Below the pieces are notes generated by a model, which worked only from the letters and a program-made list of their open reading frames with translations, was not told the DNA's origin and did no database searches. The position numbers and the translations under genes are program-made. A stretch of 64,000 bases of DNA from Ardenticatenales bacterium (GTDB taxonomy: Bacteria; Chloroflexota; Anaerolineae; Ardenticatenales; Ardenticatenaceae), in the NCBI GenBank assembly GCA_020634795.1, contig JACKAZ010000006.1:202077-266076 (forward strand), in the 5' to 3' direction. Positions within the stretch are counted from its first letter, which is position 1; every line of letters begins with the position of its first letter. Of this stretch, positions 17,381 through 25,166 are shown one piece after another.

Positions 17381-18015
17381 GGGGTGGGGGTCGCCAAGTC
17401 GAAGGGCCAGAGCGCACTGAGATAGACGACATAGGGCCGCTCCTCATCGAAGCTCAGGGAGATATCTACCAAGAGCGTGGGGCCACCTTCCACCAATTGG
17501 CGCTGTGCGAAGCCACCGAGACGGGTGGGGTTGCGCGGATCTTCGAGCGCCTCTTGATACCATTGGTCAAAATTGCGGCGCGACAGACCGTACGCTTCCG
17601 CCAATTCCAGCGCGTAGGCATAGGTCTCGTCCACCGTCAGCGGCTCGGTCGTCATCTTGACCAAGATGTCGCCTAATCGCTCGACGCCCTTACTAAGGGC
17701 GACCCCATCACGCGAGACTGCCACCTGTGGGCTATCGAGCGGGCCGACACGGATGCCATCCGGCAGTAGCAGCTCGATGTTGGCATCAATGAAGTAGATC
17801 GAGCGGTTGCCGATCCAGCACTCTTCCGGGTAGTCGATCTGGTCGGTCGAGCGCGTCTCGGAAAAGTCCCAGCGCAGGGTCTGGTTGTCCTTGTTACACA
17901 CGGTTTCCACACTTTCTACGCTGGGCGTCGGGGTGGCGGGCGGCGTAGTGGCCATGCGGCAGGCTGAAACGGCTAGGATCATAATCACAACTATAAGTAT
18001 TTGTCGCTGCATCAT
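17377..18015 (-). CDS. Tandem lipoprotein copy 1 (probable immunity protein)
   Basis: A 212-residue lipoprotein, first of the three in transcription order, eight bases after the WXG100 effector gene ends. Its signal (LIVVIMILAVSACRMA, lipobox VSAC) and linker differ from the other two copies, while the body from CNKDNQTLRWDF onward is almost the same. The body is a mosaic: VSRDGVALSKG and DILVKM match copy 3, GPLDSPQ and YAYALELAE match copy 2. The usual effector-then-immunity order supports an immunity role. Confidence 0.75.
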   Translation of the reverse strand: MMQRQILIVVIMILAVSACRMATTPPATPTPSVESVETVCNKDNQTLRWDFSETRSTDQIDYPEECWIGNRSIYFIDANIELLLPDGIRVGPLDSPQVAVSRDGVALSKGVERLGDILVKMTTEPLTVDETYAYALELAEAYGLSRRNFDQWYQEALEDPRNPTRLGGFAQRQLVEGGPTLLVDISLSFDEERPYVVYLSALWPFDLATPTP

Positions 18016-19411
18016 CTAACTCCTTAGCGGTATAGACGGATGATATCCACCAAAAGGTCAAATGGGGGAGGCGCGTCTGTATACCTCTTTAATAATTCGA
18101 GGGCCAAATCAGAGGCCATATCGCGCCCCTTGTCAAGTGCTAGTGGGCCAAAGGTGTCCCTAAGCGCCCAAGAGGCATCGGGCAAGTTCTGCGGGAGCGG
18201 ACTATCTATGGCTTGACGTCTTTCGCCATCCGACAGCGCTGCCCAAATCGCAATTTCGGCGTTGATCCAATCCATACGTTGATCAATGTCTGCGATATCA
18301 CCATAAGGAACAACATCCTGAAGCGACCCTCCCCCCACAACAGGTGGCACGGCCATTACAGACATGGCATCTAGCATCAATTTCCCGGGATCGCCCATAC
18401 CCTCTATGGTAAGGTAATTATCTTGGATCAACTCGCGCTGTTCTCGCTCTGCCATTATACGCGCCGCATCAATCAACGAGGCTTCGTCACCCACCTCAAT
18501 CAACTCGAAAGCTCGAACGAGCCGATCATTCAGTTGCTCATTGGCCCCCATCTCCCGGACAAGCTCAATACCACCTTCCAAGTACGCAAAGTGAGCTGCC
18601 CCCATATCCATGAAGATATCCCTTTGCATGCGGGTGAATTCGAGGCTGACGCGATTGACATGGGCTGCGGTCAGCGTGCCGTCGTCGATGGCAGCAGCCA
18701 CAGCCACAATTTCGGGCGGCGCGTTCGGGCCGAGGAACTGGGTGACACCATCTGGACTGCGGGGTATCCAGTCGGGGAGTTCAGATATCCATGTGGGGTG
18801 ATTCAAAACAAAGGGGAACTGTCCGTTCAAACTCAAGAATAGTTCGACGTAAGAGAGCATGAGGAACGCGGGGTAGATGGAATTGTCGACCGCGCTGTAC
18901 GCGAAGCCCATCCAGTAAAATTCGGGGTTTTCTTGAACAAGCCTTTGGTAATAAGCATACCCCAACTCGATATACTCGCGGTTCGCAGCATATCCCAAAT
19001 CTGGGTTGTAGCCCTCTGGGTCAATCCCTGCGGCAAGCAGCAGGCCGTATTCCGCCCATGCCCGTGTACCGTACGGGTAGGGGTTGCGGTCGCCGTTGCC
19101 GCCGGGCGGGATAGACATGAGGACTTTGCCCGCGAAGGCGGGCGCATCGCCCTGAAAGAGGGCGGCGGCTTCGATCTCCGCCTCACGGATCGTGGTGATG
19201 ATCTGCCGCGTCACGACTTCCGCAAAGAGGAGCGCTTCGGCCAGCCGTTGGAGGGCGGGCAGTAGCTCGCTCTCTACTCCCGCAAAGAACGCATCTGCCG
19301 CCTGGCCCTCCCATGCGCCTCGTAAACGGGAGGCACTATTGAACAGGTGGCGGTGCATCGCCCGTGTGGCCTCCGCCTCGTGCCGAAAACGGAGCGCGAT
19401 TTCCCCCAATT

Positions 19412-19417
19412 TCTCAT
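19412..19417. repeat. Target-site duplication (left copy)
   Basis: TCTCAT directly abuts the left inverted repeat of the insertion sequence; the same six bases abut the right end at 20988-20993. Confidence 0.85.
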
Positions 19418-20987
19418 TTGGACTTTTGACAAACGGATATGGCTCAACAGAAGTTGAGTTGAGCGCGCACCTTAATAAGGGCGGCAACGCCTTGTAATCA
19501 GGCAGCTTTGGCGCTTGGGCGGCCCTTGATAATGACCTTTTGGCGTGGTCGTGGGGGCAATTTCGTGCCCTTCGACCGCCCAGGTGCAATACCGCGTGGT
19601 TTGGGCGCTTGGGCCGGTGTCCCCAACTGCCGAATAATTCGTCCGAAGTCGCGCTGTACCAAGGTAGGCGAGAGACAGCGCGCTTTCAGGGCGGGCAGGT
19701 TGCGCGCCCAGGGCCGCGGCAACGCTTGGGCGATATGCCGCGCCATCCAGAGTTGAGCGTAGGCGATATGCGTCAGCTGCCACCAGCTCGCTTCCGGGGC
19801 CACGTCCGGCGTCTGAAAGTCGGCCATATGCAGCTTCTGCTTGCCAAAGCGGAAAAAGTGTTCGATGTCGAAGCGCGCGGCATAGGCGTCATAGATGTGC
19901 TGCAGGCTCAACTCGCCGCGTCGCTGGCCCATCACGAGCAGCCACAGCGGGCGCTGGTAGAGCGGATTGCCTGCCTCGTCGTAGCGCATGATGCGCACCA
20001 GCGTGAACGGATAGTGCTGCATGGGCAGGCGCTGCGGCGTGTGCTTACCGCGCATCAGTAGGTTGTGCCAGCCCTGAATCTCCACGCGCTGGCGCTTGCC
20101 GCGCCGACTGCTCTCCCACCAGGTTAACGTCTCAGGCGGCGGGGTCCACGTCTCAGGGTCGGTGAGCTTGAATGCCTCACCGTACCACGTGGGATGGCCA
20201 GCGCTGGGGGCCGCTGCCTCATCCGCCACGTACCGATAGTAGAAGGTGCGGTTGCTGCGCACACGCGCTATGGTGACCAGATGCGCATGATGGCGGTGCG
20301 CATGCAGGTAGGCGGGCTTGCTGTAGCTGCTGTCGCCGACTTCCACGCACAGCTCCGCGCCAAAGGGCAGCCGCTCGTCGGCCAGCAAGGCCTCAATCTG
20401 CGCGGCCCCCACCCCCTCTTTGTCGGCATCGGTGGCGACGCGCTGCGTCAGCAGGGGCAAGACCCAACTGCTTGAGACACCCGCTTCTGGCTCCAAACCT
20501 AGCGCGACCGTGGAATACTGATGCCCGATGGTAACCGGCTTGTTGCCCTTCACCACGGGCGGCGCATAGACCATCCCACGGTCAGCTAAGACCTGGGCAT
20601 AGGGTCGTGGTTGCGGCGTTACATCCACTAACAACAGCCAGAAGGGACGCTGGCGCGGTCGCGGCAGATAAGGTTGCAGCAGCTGCGCCAGCGTTAACTC
20701 TGCCAGGTCTAGCGCCGCCAGCGCCTTGGAGAGGGTCGAATAGCTGCGCCGAAACACAGGGGCCAGGCTATAGGCCACCACCGACTCTGCCTCCGGGTAG
20801 CTGCACAGCGCATCCACCAGCTCCAGCAGCGTATCGGCGCGATTCGCAAAACTCTGGTACAATGTGGTTCGGAACTGCTCCAACGCGGTAGTGTATTGAG
20901 TAATGTCCATACTCTACTTCTGGCGCAGTTCCGCCTTTTTGGCAAATCTTGCCCCCTCGCCTGGCTATGCTTTTGTCAAAAGTCCAA
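19418..20987 (-). mobile_element. Insertion sequence, IS4-type, 1570 bp
   Basis: The element has perfect 16-bp terminal inverted repeats (TTGGACTTTTGACAAA at 19418-19433 and its complement at 20972-20987), a 6-bp target duplication TCTCAT on both sides, and one transposase gene filling most of it. All parts look intact, so it is probably a recent, possibly active insertion. It splits a WXG100 effector gene. Confidence 0.92.
19498..20910 (-). CDS. IS4-type DDE transposase
   Basis: A 470-residue transposase. The catalytic triad candidates are D96 (LLLVDVTPQ), D193 (VEVGDSSYS) and E350. Around the Glu the IS4-family YREK signature is exact: Y343-x2-R346-x3-E350-x6-K357. The basic C-terminus (GRSKGTKLPPRPRQKVIIKG) is typical of DNA-binding tails. 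It cuts and reinserts the surrounding element. No frameshift or stop is present. Confidence 0.93.
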   Translation of the reverse strand: MDITQYTTALEQFRTTLYQSFANRADTLLELVDALCSYPEAESVVAYSLAPVFRRSYSTLSKALAALDLAELTLAQLLQPYLPRPRQRPFWLLLVDVTPQPRPYAQVLADRGMVYAPPVVKGNKPVTIGHQYSTVALGLEPEAGVSSSWVLPLLTQRVATDADKEGVGAAQIEALLADERLPFGAELCVEVGDSSYSKPAYLHAHRHHAHLVTIARVRSNRTFYYRYVADEAAAPSAGHPTWYGEAFKLTDPETWTPPPETLTWWESSRRGKRQRVEIQGWHNLLMRGKHTPQRLPMQHYPFTLVRIMRYDEAGNPLYQRPLWLLVMGQRRGELSLQHIYDAYAARFDIEHFFRFGKQKLHMADFQTPDVAPEASWWQLTHIAYAQLWMARHIAQALPRPWARNLPALKARCLSPTLVQRDFGRIIRQLGTPAQAPKPRGIAPGRSKGTKLPPRPRQKVIIKGRPSAKAA

Positions 20988-20993
20988 TCTCAT
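20988..20993. repeat. Target-site duplication (right copy)
   Basis: TCTCAT adjoins the right inverted repeat of the insertion sequence and matches 19412-19417. Confidence 0.85.
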
Positions 20994-21018
20994 AGTCGGC
21001 TTGAATAATCTGTGACAT

Positions 21019-21417
21019 CTTGCACACTCTAACTAGGCTCTCGATTCAAAAGCTATACATCTGGTACGAAAGTACTATAGCAGTAGCTAGATACGCTGGG
21101 CAAAAGGTTGGGTCTATGGAACGTCCGTCGATTCACACCCTTGATTGCTCCTTCTGCTTGTGATACACTGCTTTGGGTCAACGAAGAAAAATTTATCTCG
21201 GTGACACTTGCCATCCGCCGTTAGTCTCGTTGTTCGCTCCTGAAGGTGTGAATTAAACGTCTCTTCGACCCCATTTTTGCACCTTGCACCTTGCACGTTG
21301 CACCTTACACTAAATCTAAATAGCGACGGGTACTTTAACTTCTCGATTTCGCCAATCCATGCCAAAACACGCAACACGCAACCTATACCGCTTCCCACCA
21401 CAAGAAAAACCCCCTTC
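21019..21417. other. Intergenic region, 399 bp, between the WXG100 locus and rsgA
   Basis: No gene is supported. On the plus strand TTGATT (21141-21146) and TACACT (21164-21169) are 17 bases apart and could drive rsgA. On the minus strand a TATAGT -10 candidate lies upstream of the original WXG100 start. Degenerate GCACCTT repeats occupy about 21276-21310. Confidence 0.45.
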
Positions 21418-22530
21418 ATGGCAAAATCCAAGAAGAAGCAGTGGCGTAACCTGCCGACCCATCAACGCAGCGACGAAGAGGCGCATCAGCGCGGCGGCGA
21501 AGCGTTACGCTCGGCCTCGCAGCGCTGGCGCGACCGTGTCGACGCTGAGGAAGAGGGCGCGCTGGCACGCCGCTACGATCCCGCCGACTGGGCCGACTAC
21601 CCCCTGGGCACGGTGCTGAACATGCGCAGCGGGCATCACTACGTCCGGCTCGATGGGCGTGACGACGTGGTCGATCTGCGGGTGAAGGGATCGCTGAAGG
21701 AGGGCATCCGCGCCACCACGACCGTTGTGGCGCCGGGCGACCGCGTCCACGTCAGCCTCTACGACGAAGGGGGCGGACTGATCGTCTTTGTGCTGCCGCG
21801 CGAGCGGGCGTTGAGCCGCCCCGACCCCTTTCGCCGCCACTTGCAGGATGTGATCGTGGCCAACGTTGATCAACTGCTGATCGTGACGAGCGTCGGTGGC
21901 CCCTCCTTTTGGCCGGAGCTGGTCGACCGCTACCTCGTCTACGCCGAGTATCACGCGCTGGTGCCGCTGATCGTTGTCAACAAGATTGACCAAGTCGACG
22001 ACGACGCATTGCAGCCAATCCGCGCCCTCTACGGCGATCAACTCGGCTACGCGCTGCTGTTCACCAGCGCCGAGGACGACGAGGGGATCGAGGCATTGGG
22101 CGAGGCGCTGCGCGGCCACATCAGCGTGGTGGCGGGGCTGTCGGGCGTGGGCAAATCGTCGCTGCTCAACCTGGTGGAACCGACGTTACAGCTTCGGGTG
22201 GGCGATGTGAGCGACCATTATGGGGGCGACGGCCAACATACGACGACCACCACCACGCTCCACCCGTTGAGCGGCGGCGGCTACGTCGCCGATACGCCGG
22301 GGGTGCGCGGCTTTGGGCTGTGGGATATCGAGCCAGCCGAGTTGGACTACTTCTTCGTCGATTTCCGTGATTGGTTGGGGCAGTGCAAATTCTCCGACTG
22401 CACCCACCACCACGAACCCAAATGTGCCATCAAAGCTGCCGTCGAACGGGGCGACATCGCGCAGAGCCGCTACGACAGCTTCCTCACCCTCTACGACGAA
22501 ACCGACCCCGCCCACGAGCGGCCCTACTGA
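21418..22530 (+). CDS. rsgA: Ribosome small-subunit-dependent GTPase RsgA
   Basis: A 370-residue circularly permuted GTPase that assists late 30S subunit assembly. An OB-fold region comes first (GTVLNMRSGHHYVRLDGRDDVVDLRVKG). The G motifs follow in permuted order: G4 VVNKIDQ, G1 GLSGVGKSSLLN, G3 DTPGVRGFG. The C-terminal zinc site is CKFSDCTHHHEPKC. The start at 21418 is the first ATG of the basic N-terminus (MAKSKKKQWRN), preceded by a G-free leader. It is a housekeeping gene lying between the two WXG100 loci. Confidence 0.95.
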   Translation: MAKSKKKQWRNLPTHQRSDEEAHQRGGEALRSASQRWRDRVDAEEEGALARRYDPADWADYPLGTVLNMRSGHHYVRLDGRDDVVDLRVKGSLKEGIRATTTVVAPGDRVHVSLYDEGGGLIVFVLPRERALSRPDPFRRHLQDVIVANVDQLLIVTSVGGPSFWPELVDRYLVYAEYHALVPLIVVNKIDQVDDDALQPIRALYGDQLGYALLFTSAEDDEGIEALGEALRGHISVVAGLSGVGKSSLLNLVEPTLQLRVGDVSDHYGGDGQHTTTTTTLHPLSGGGYVADTPGVRGFGLWDIEPAELDYFFVDFRDWLGQCKFSDCTHHHEPKCAIKAAVERGDIAQSRYDSFLTLYDETDPAHERPY

Positions 22531-22687
22531 GGTCCGTTCATCCACAGAATCGGGCGAAGCGACGGATGCTGTTTAGCGAGCGGGGTTGTTGGGGTTGGAG
22601 CTAGGGGAGCTTCGGGAGCTTCGGGGTGATGACCGAAAAGACTCGCGTCCGTTTGGAACCTCATTAGGCGCACGGTCGGGCGCGTTG

Positions 22688-23472
22688 TTAGCTGCCCCAG
22701 CTGCTGAGGAGTGAGCTGGTCGTAGCCCGATCGATCTGGGAAATCTCGACCTTTTCTGCCTCAACCATCCGCACCAGCCATAGGCTATCGGATGATCGAA
22801 TGAGGGTAAACGCCAACTGAACCGTGGCGCTTGGTTGGTGATGAAGGCGCGCGAAGGCGCTAATGGCGCGCAGCGTGCCCAACGACGATGCAAACGATTG
22901 GGCCGCGTTGGGGGGCCACCCCAAGCTGACGAGTTGGTCGTTGAATGCGTCACGTCTGAGCTGTTGCGCGTCATCAACCAGCTTTGCAAAGGTGGGCTCG
23001 GGCAATCGGCCACTCACGCTTGGAGCGGATTCAGCGACCTGTTGCAGCGCTACCAGTTGATGGGCCGTTTCTACCATTTCCCGCGGCCCGATAGAGCCAC
23101 AAACTGGTGGATGTTCCACGTGTCGACATGAGCGACCAAGTCCGCTTCCCGTTGGTGGAAGTAAGAGGTCGTCTGTGGTTCACCAGTGGGTTGGTGCAGC
23201 ACGATCCATGTGTCGTCGGGACGGGTGACCGTCTGGAGGGCTGATCTCACATCTGCATCCATCTGAGAGCCCTCCGCCTCAATCGCCAACAAGCCACGCG
23301 CGACCAGCGCTCTTTCGGTGGCGGCCAGCAGCGGCGACCGCACGTCCTCGGACAATCTGCCAAAGACGCGCTCTTCCAAGTCATCGAATCCAATCGGGGC
23401 GGGCAAATCCAAGAGCAGCAGAGCGACCAATAGTTCCTCTTGACTCAAGGCAAAGCCGGTCAGGTCCTCCAC
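22688..23472 (-). pseudogene. Unknown WXG-locus gene with frameshift (possibly EspG-like)
   Basis: Two overlapping minus-strand frames look like one gene of about 260 codons broken by a frameshift. The first starts with GTG at 23472 (MEDLTGFALSQEELLVALLLLDLP) and stops at 23071. The second continues in the -1 frame (REMVETAHQLVALQQVAES to the SSWGS end at 22688). Adding one G in the GGGAAA run near 23080 would join them as LSGRGEMVETAHQ. The N-terminus vaguely recalls EspG-type chaperones of ESX secretion loci, with low confidence. It could be a sequencing error. Confidence 0.5.
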
Positions 23473-23475
23473 TGC

Positions 23476-24129
23476 TCACGCGCCCTGATAGGAATTGATT
23501 TCAAAACGCCATCCTCGCCCGTCGGACAAAGTCCGCAGGGCCTCGATCACTCGGGCCAACCGGGTCGGCTCTGGATTGTACCAGTAGAGATTATCTCCAT
23601 CCTGATCGCACTCCACGAACTCGATAGCCGAGTCGGTTTTTTCCCGTTCGACCTGCTGCCACAGCGCGGCGATCTCCTGCGATGTCCCCTTCACATACGC
23701 CTCGGTATGGCCAAGATGGCGGTGGGCATGTGCGAGGGTCTCAACAAAATTCTGACAGCTCTCCGGCGACGACGGAGCCACGATCCACAGGGCGTAATGC
23801 CTGAAGTCGGTGCTGGTCGCCACGGTGACGAGGCATTCGTGACTGGCCTGTTCCATCGAGGCGCTACTAAAGGTGAGCGAACCATGTTGACGCTGGGTGA
23901 CGGTTAAACCGAGTTCGCTGAGCTGAAGATCGCCCCACGCCAGGGGTGGATCATCCGTAACGAAACAGACGGCTCGCCCCGCGAAGGCTTCCTGTACAAC
24001 GGTCGTCGTTGCGGCCTCATGATCCATGAGGCCGGGGCTGTCATGCAGCCGCAGCACCGCGATATGGGGTCGGGTAAGCGCGAGAATCAGGGTCGGGTGT
24101 GGAGGGGTTACGGCAGTACGGTCGATCAT
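23476..24129 (-). CDS. Unknown protein of the WXG100 locus
   Basis: A 217-residue protein with no signal peptide and no recognised domain. It is rich in short beta-strand-like stretches (LTLILALTRPHIAVLRLH-like start, then HYALWIVAPSS, WRFEINSYQGA at the end). Its ATG lies two bases after the stop of the glycine-rich gene and its stop lies three bases before the next GTG, so it belongs to the same operon as the WXG100 metallopeptidase-type effector. A cytoplasmic chaperone or accessory role is possible but not supported by a motif. Confidence 0.65.
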   Translation of the reverse strand: MIDRTAVTPPHPTLILALTRPHIAVLRLHDSPGLMDHEAATTTVVQEAFAGRAVCFVTDDPPLAWGDLQLSELGLTVTQRQHGSLTFSSASMEQASHECLVTVATSTDFRHYALWIVAPSSPESCQNFVETLAHAHRHLGHTEAYVKGTSQEIAALWQQVEREKTDSAIEFVECDQDGDNLYWYNPEPTRLARVIEALRTLSDGRGWRFEINSYQGA

Positions 24130-24131
24130 GA

Positions 24132-24626
24132 CTAGAACAATCCTCCGATTTTCTCACCGATCCAGTTGCCACCGATGGCACCCCCAATGCCACCGGCCAG
24201 GCCCCCGACGAAACTCCCTACACCCGCGCCGACCGCCGTTCCTACCCCTGGAAAGACGCTACCGATTAGACCCCCTGCCCACGCCCCCGCCACCGCGCCA
24301 CCTTTCGCCCCGGCGAATGCGCCCGCCCAGCCGCCGGCCACACCGCCGATCGTTTCTTTTGTTTCTGTCCCAATTTGATTGCCGTCGGCATGGAACGCCG
24401 AACCGAGTCGAAAAACGTCGGTCGCTACTGCGACCGGCAGTGCGATGCGGCGTGCGCCTTCGAGCAAGCGGGCGCCGCGTCCCACCGAATGGACAAGACG
24501 GGCAGAGATCGGCGTGTGCGGATCGGGAAAGCCGGTGAGCGGATGGGGACTATTCCTCCCCGCCCACGCGACCAAACACCTCGTAAAAAGCGACAGTCGC
24601 GGGATCGAAGAAATCGTCGGGATCAT
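24132..24626 (-). CDS. Glycine-zipper-rich protein, start uncertain
   Basis: Up to 164 residues. The C-terminal half is a run of Gly/Ala membrane-type repeats (GGVAGGWAGAFAGAKGGAVAG, AVGAGVGSFVGGLAGGIGG), like glycine-zipper segments of bacteriocin-like or pore-forming proteins. The ATG at 24626 would overlap the lipoprotein gene by 77 bases, and no good ATG follows that gene's stop. Either a GTG/TTG start is used, or the gene is a remnant of a longer effector. It lies between the lipoprotein and the 217-residue protein in one operon. Confidence 0.5.
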   Translation of the reverse strand: MIPTISSIPRLSLFTRCLVAWAGRNSPHPLTGFPDPHTPISARLVHSVGRGARLLEGARRIALPVAVATDVFRLGSAFHADGNQIGTETKETIGGVAGGWAGAFAGAKGGAVAGAWAGGLIGSVFPGVGTAVGAGVGSFVGGLAGGIGGAIGGNWIGEKIGGLF

Positions 24627-25161
24627 CCGGGATGTAATATCCCGTCATCAAGATCGCGCCCATCGTCGCAGAGTCATAGACCGCCTGTTCCGGCATGTGC
24701 GCGCTAGACGCCTCATCGATCAAGGGCTGTGCTGCCCTCAGCGCCTCGCTGGACTCAAAGATATAAAAGGCGAAGTATAGGTCGGGGTTGGTACTTTGAT
24801 AGGCCCACAGTTCGGCGGCGTTCATACGATCTTCTGAAAGTTGGGGGGCAACCTCCCGTAAGGCGGCCCCCTCCCCCTCCAGATCGAGACGAGCAAAGAG
24901 CAGCTCGCGGGCATCCTGAACGACTTGGGACGAGCTTGCCGTGTCTGGCTTCATGGTGGAACTCTCCTGCGGGGGGGGCGTGGGGCTTAATTTACTTGGG
25001 CTTGCGGTCGATAGCGGTCTCACATCCTCCGCTGTGGCCGTGCTTTGGATAGGAGCAGGCTCATTCGTGACTTCCCCAAATCCTAATCCACATCCTGCCA
25101 GTAGTACACCAAGGAGTAACAGAACAAGAACGTATTGTCGGGGTTTACGTGCTTTACTCAT
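24550..25161 (-). CDS. Lipoprotein of the WXG100 locus (probable immunity protein)
   Basis: A 203-residue lipoprotein with signal YVLVLLLLGVLLAGCGLG (lipobox LAGC), a Pro/Ser/Thr linker, and an unrecognised alpha-rich domain (DARELLFARLDLEGEGAALREV to FGRVGGEE). It begins five bases after the WXG100 metallopeptidase-type gene, the same arrangement as at the first WXG100 locus, but the sequence is unrelated to those lipoproteins. An immunity role against the upstream effector is inferred from position. Confidence 0.7.
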   Translation of the reverse strand: MSKARKPRQYVLVLLLLGVLLAGCGLGFGEVTNEPAPIQSTATAEDVRPLSTASPSKLSPTPPPQESSTMKPDTASSSQVVQDARELLFARLDLEGEGAALREVAPQLSEDRMNAAELWAYQSTNPDLYFAFYIFESSEALRAAQPLIDEASSAHMPEQAVYDSATMGAILMTGYYIPDDPDDFFDPATVAFYEVFGRVGGEE

Positions 25162-25166
25162 CGCTA

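Larger units (their letters stand above)
18024..21018 (-). pseudogene. WXG100-domain effector gene split by an insertion sequence
   Basis: The 3' part (18024-19411) encodes a WXG100 N-terminal helical hairpin with the W-x-G turn (LRGAWEGQAADAFF), then about 400 residues with no recognised domain. The original start is the ATG at 21016-21018. Removing the insertion (19418-20987) and one target duplication restores an uninterrupted frame: MSQIIQADYEKLGEIALRF joins to RHEAEATRAMHRH. That start parallels MTVFQANYDSLVTITRSL of the second WXG100 gene here. The insertion falls after codon 10. The remaining frame could still be expressed from inside the element, but without its native start. Lipoprotein genes follow directly. 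Confidence 0.85.

Noticed and set aside
23071..23119. Programmed -1 frameshift
   Set aside because: The zero-frame codons around GGGAAATGG do not form an X-XXY-YYZ slippery site and no stimulating hairpin is evident; an ordinary frameshift or read error is simpler.
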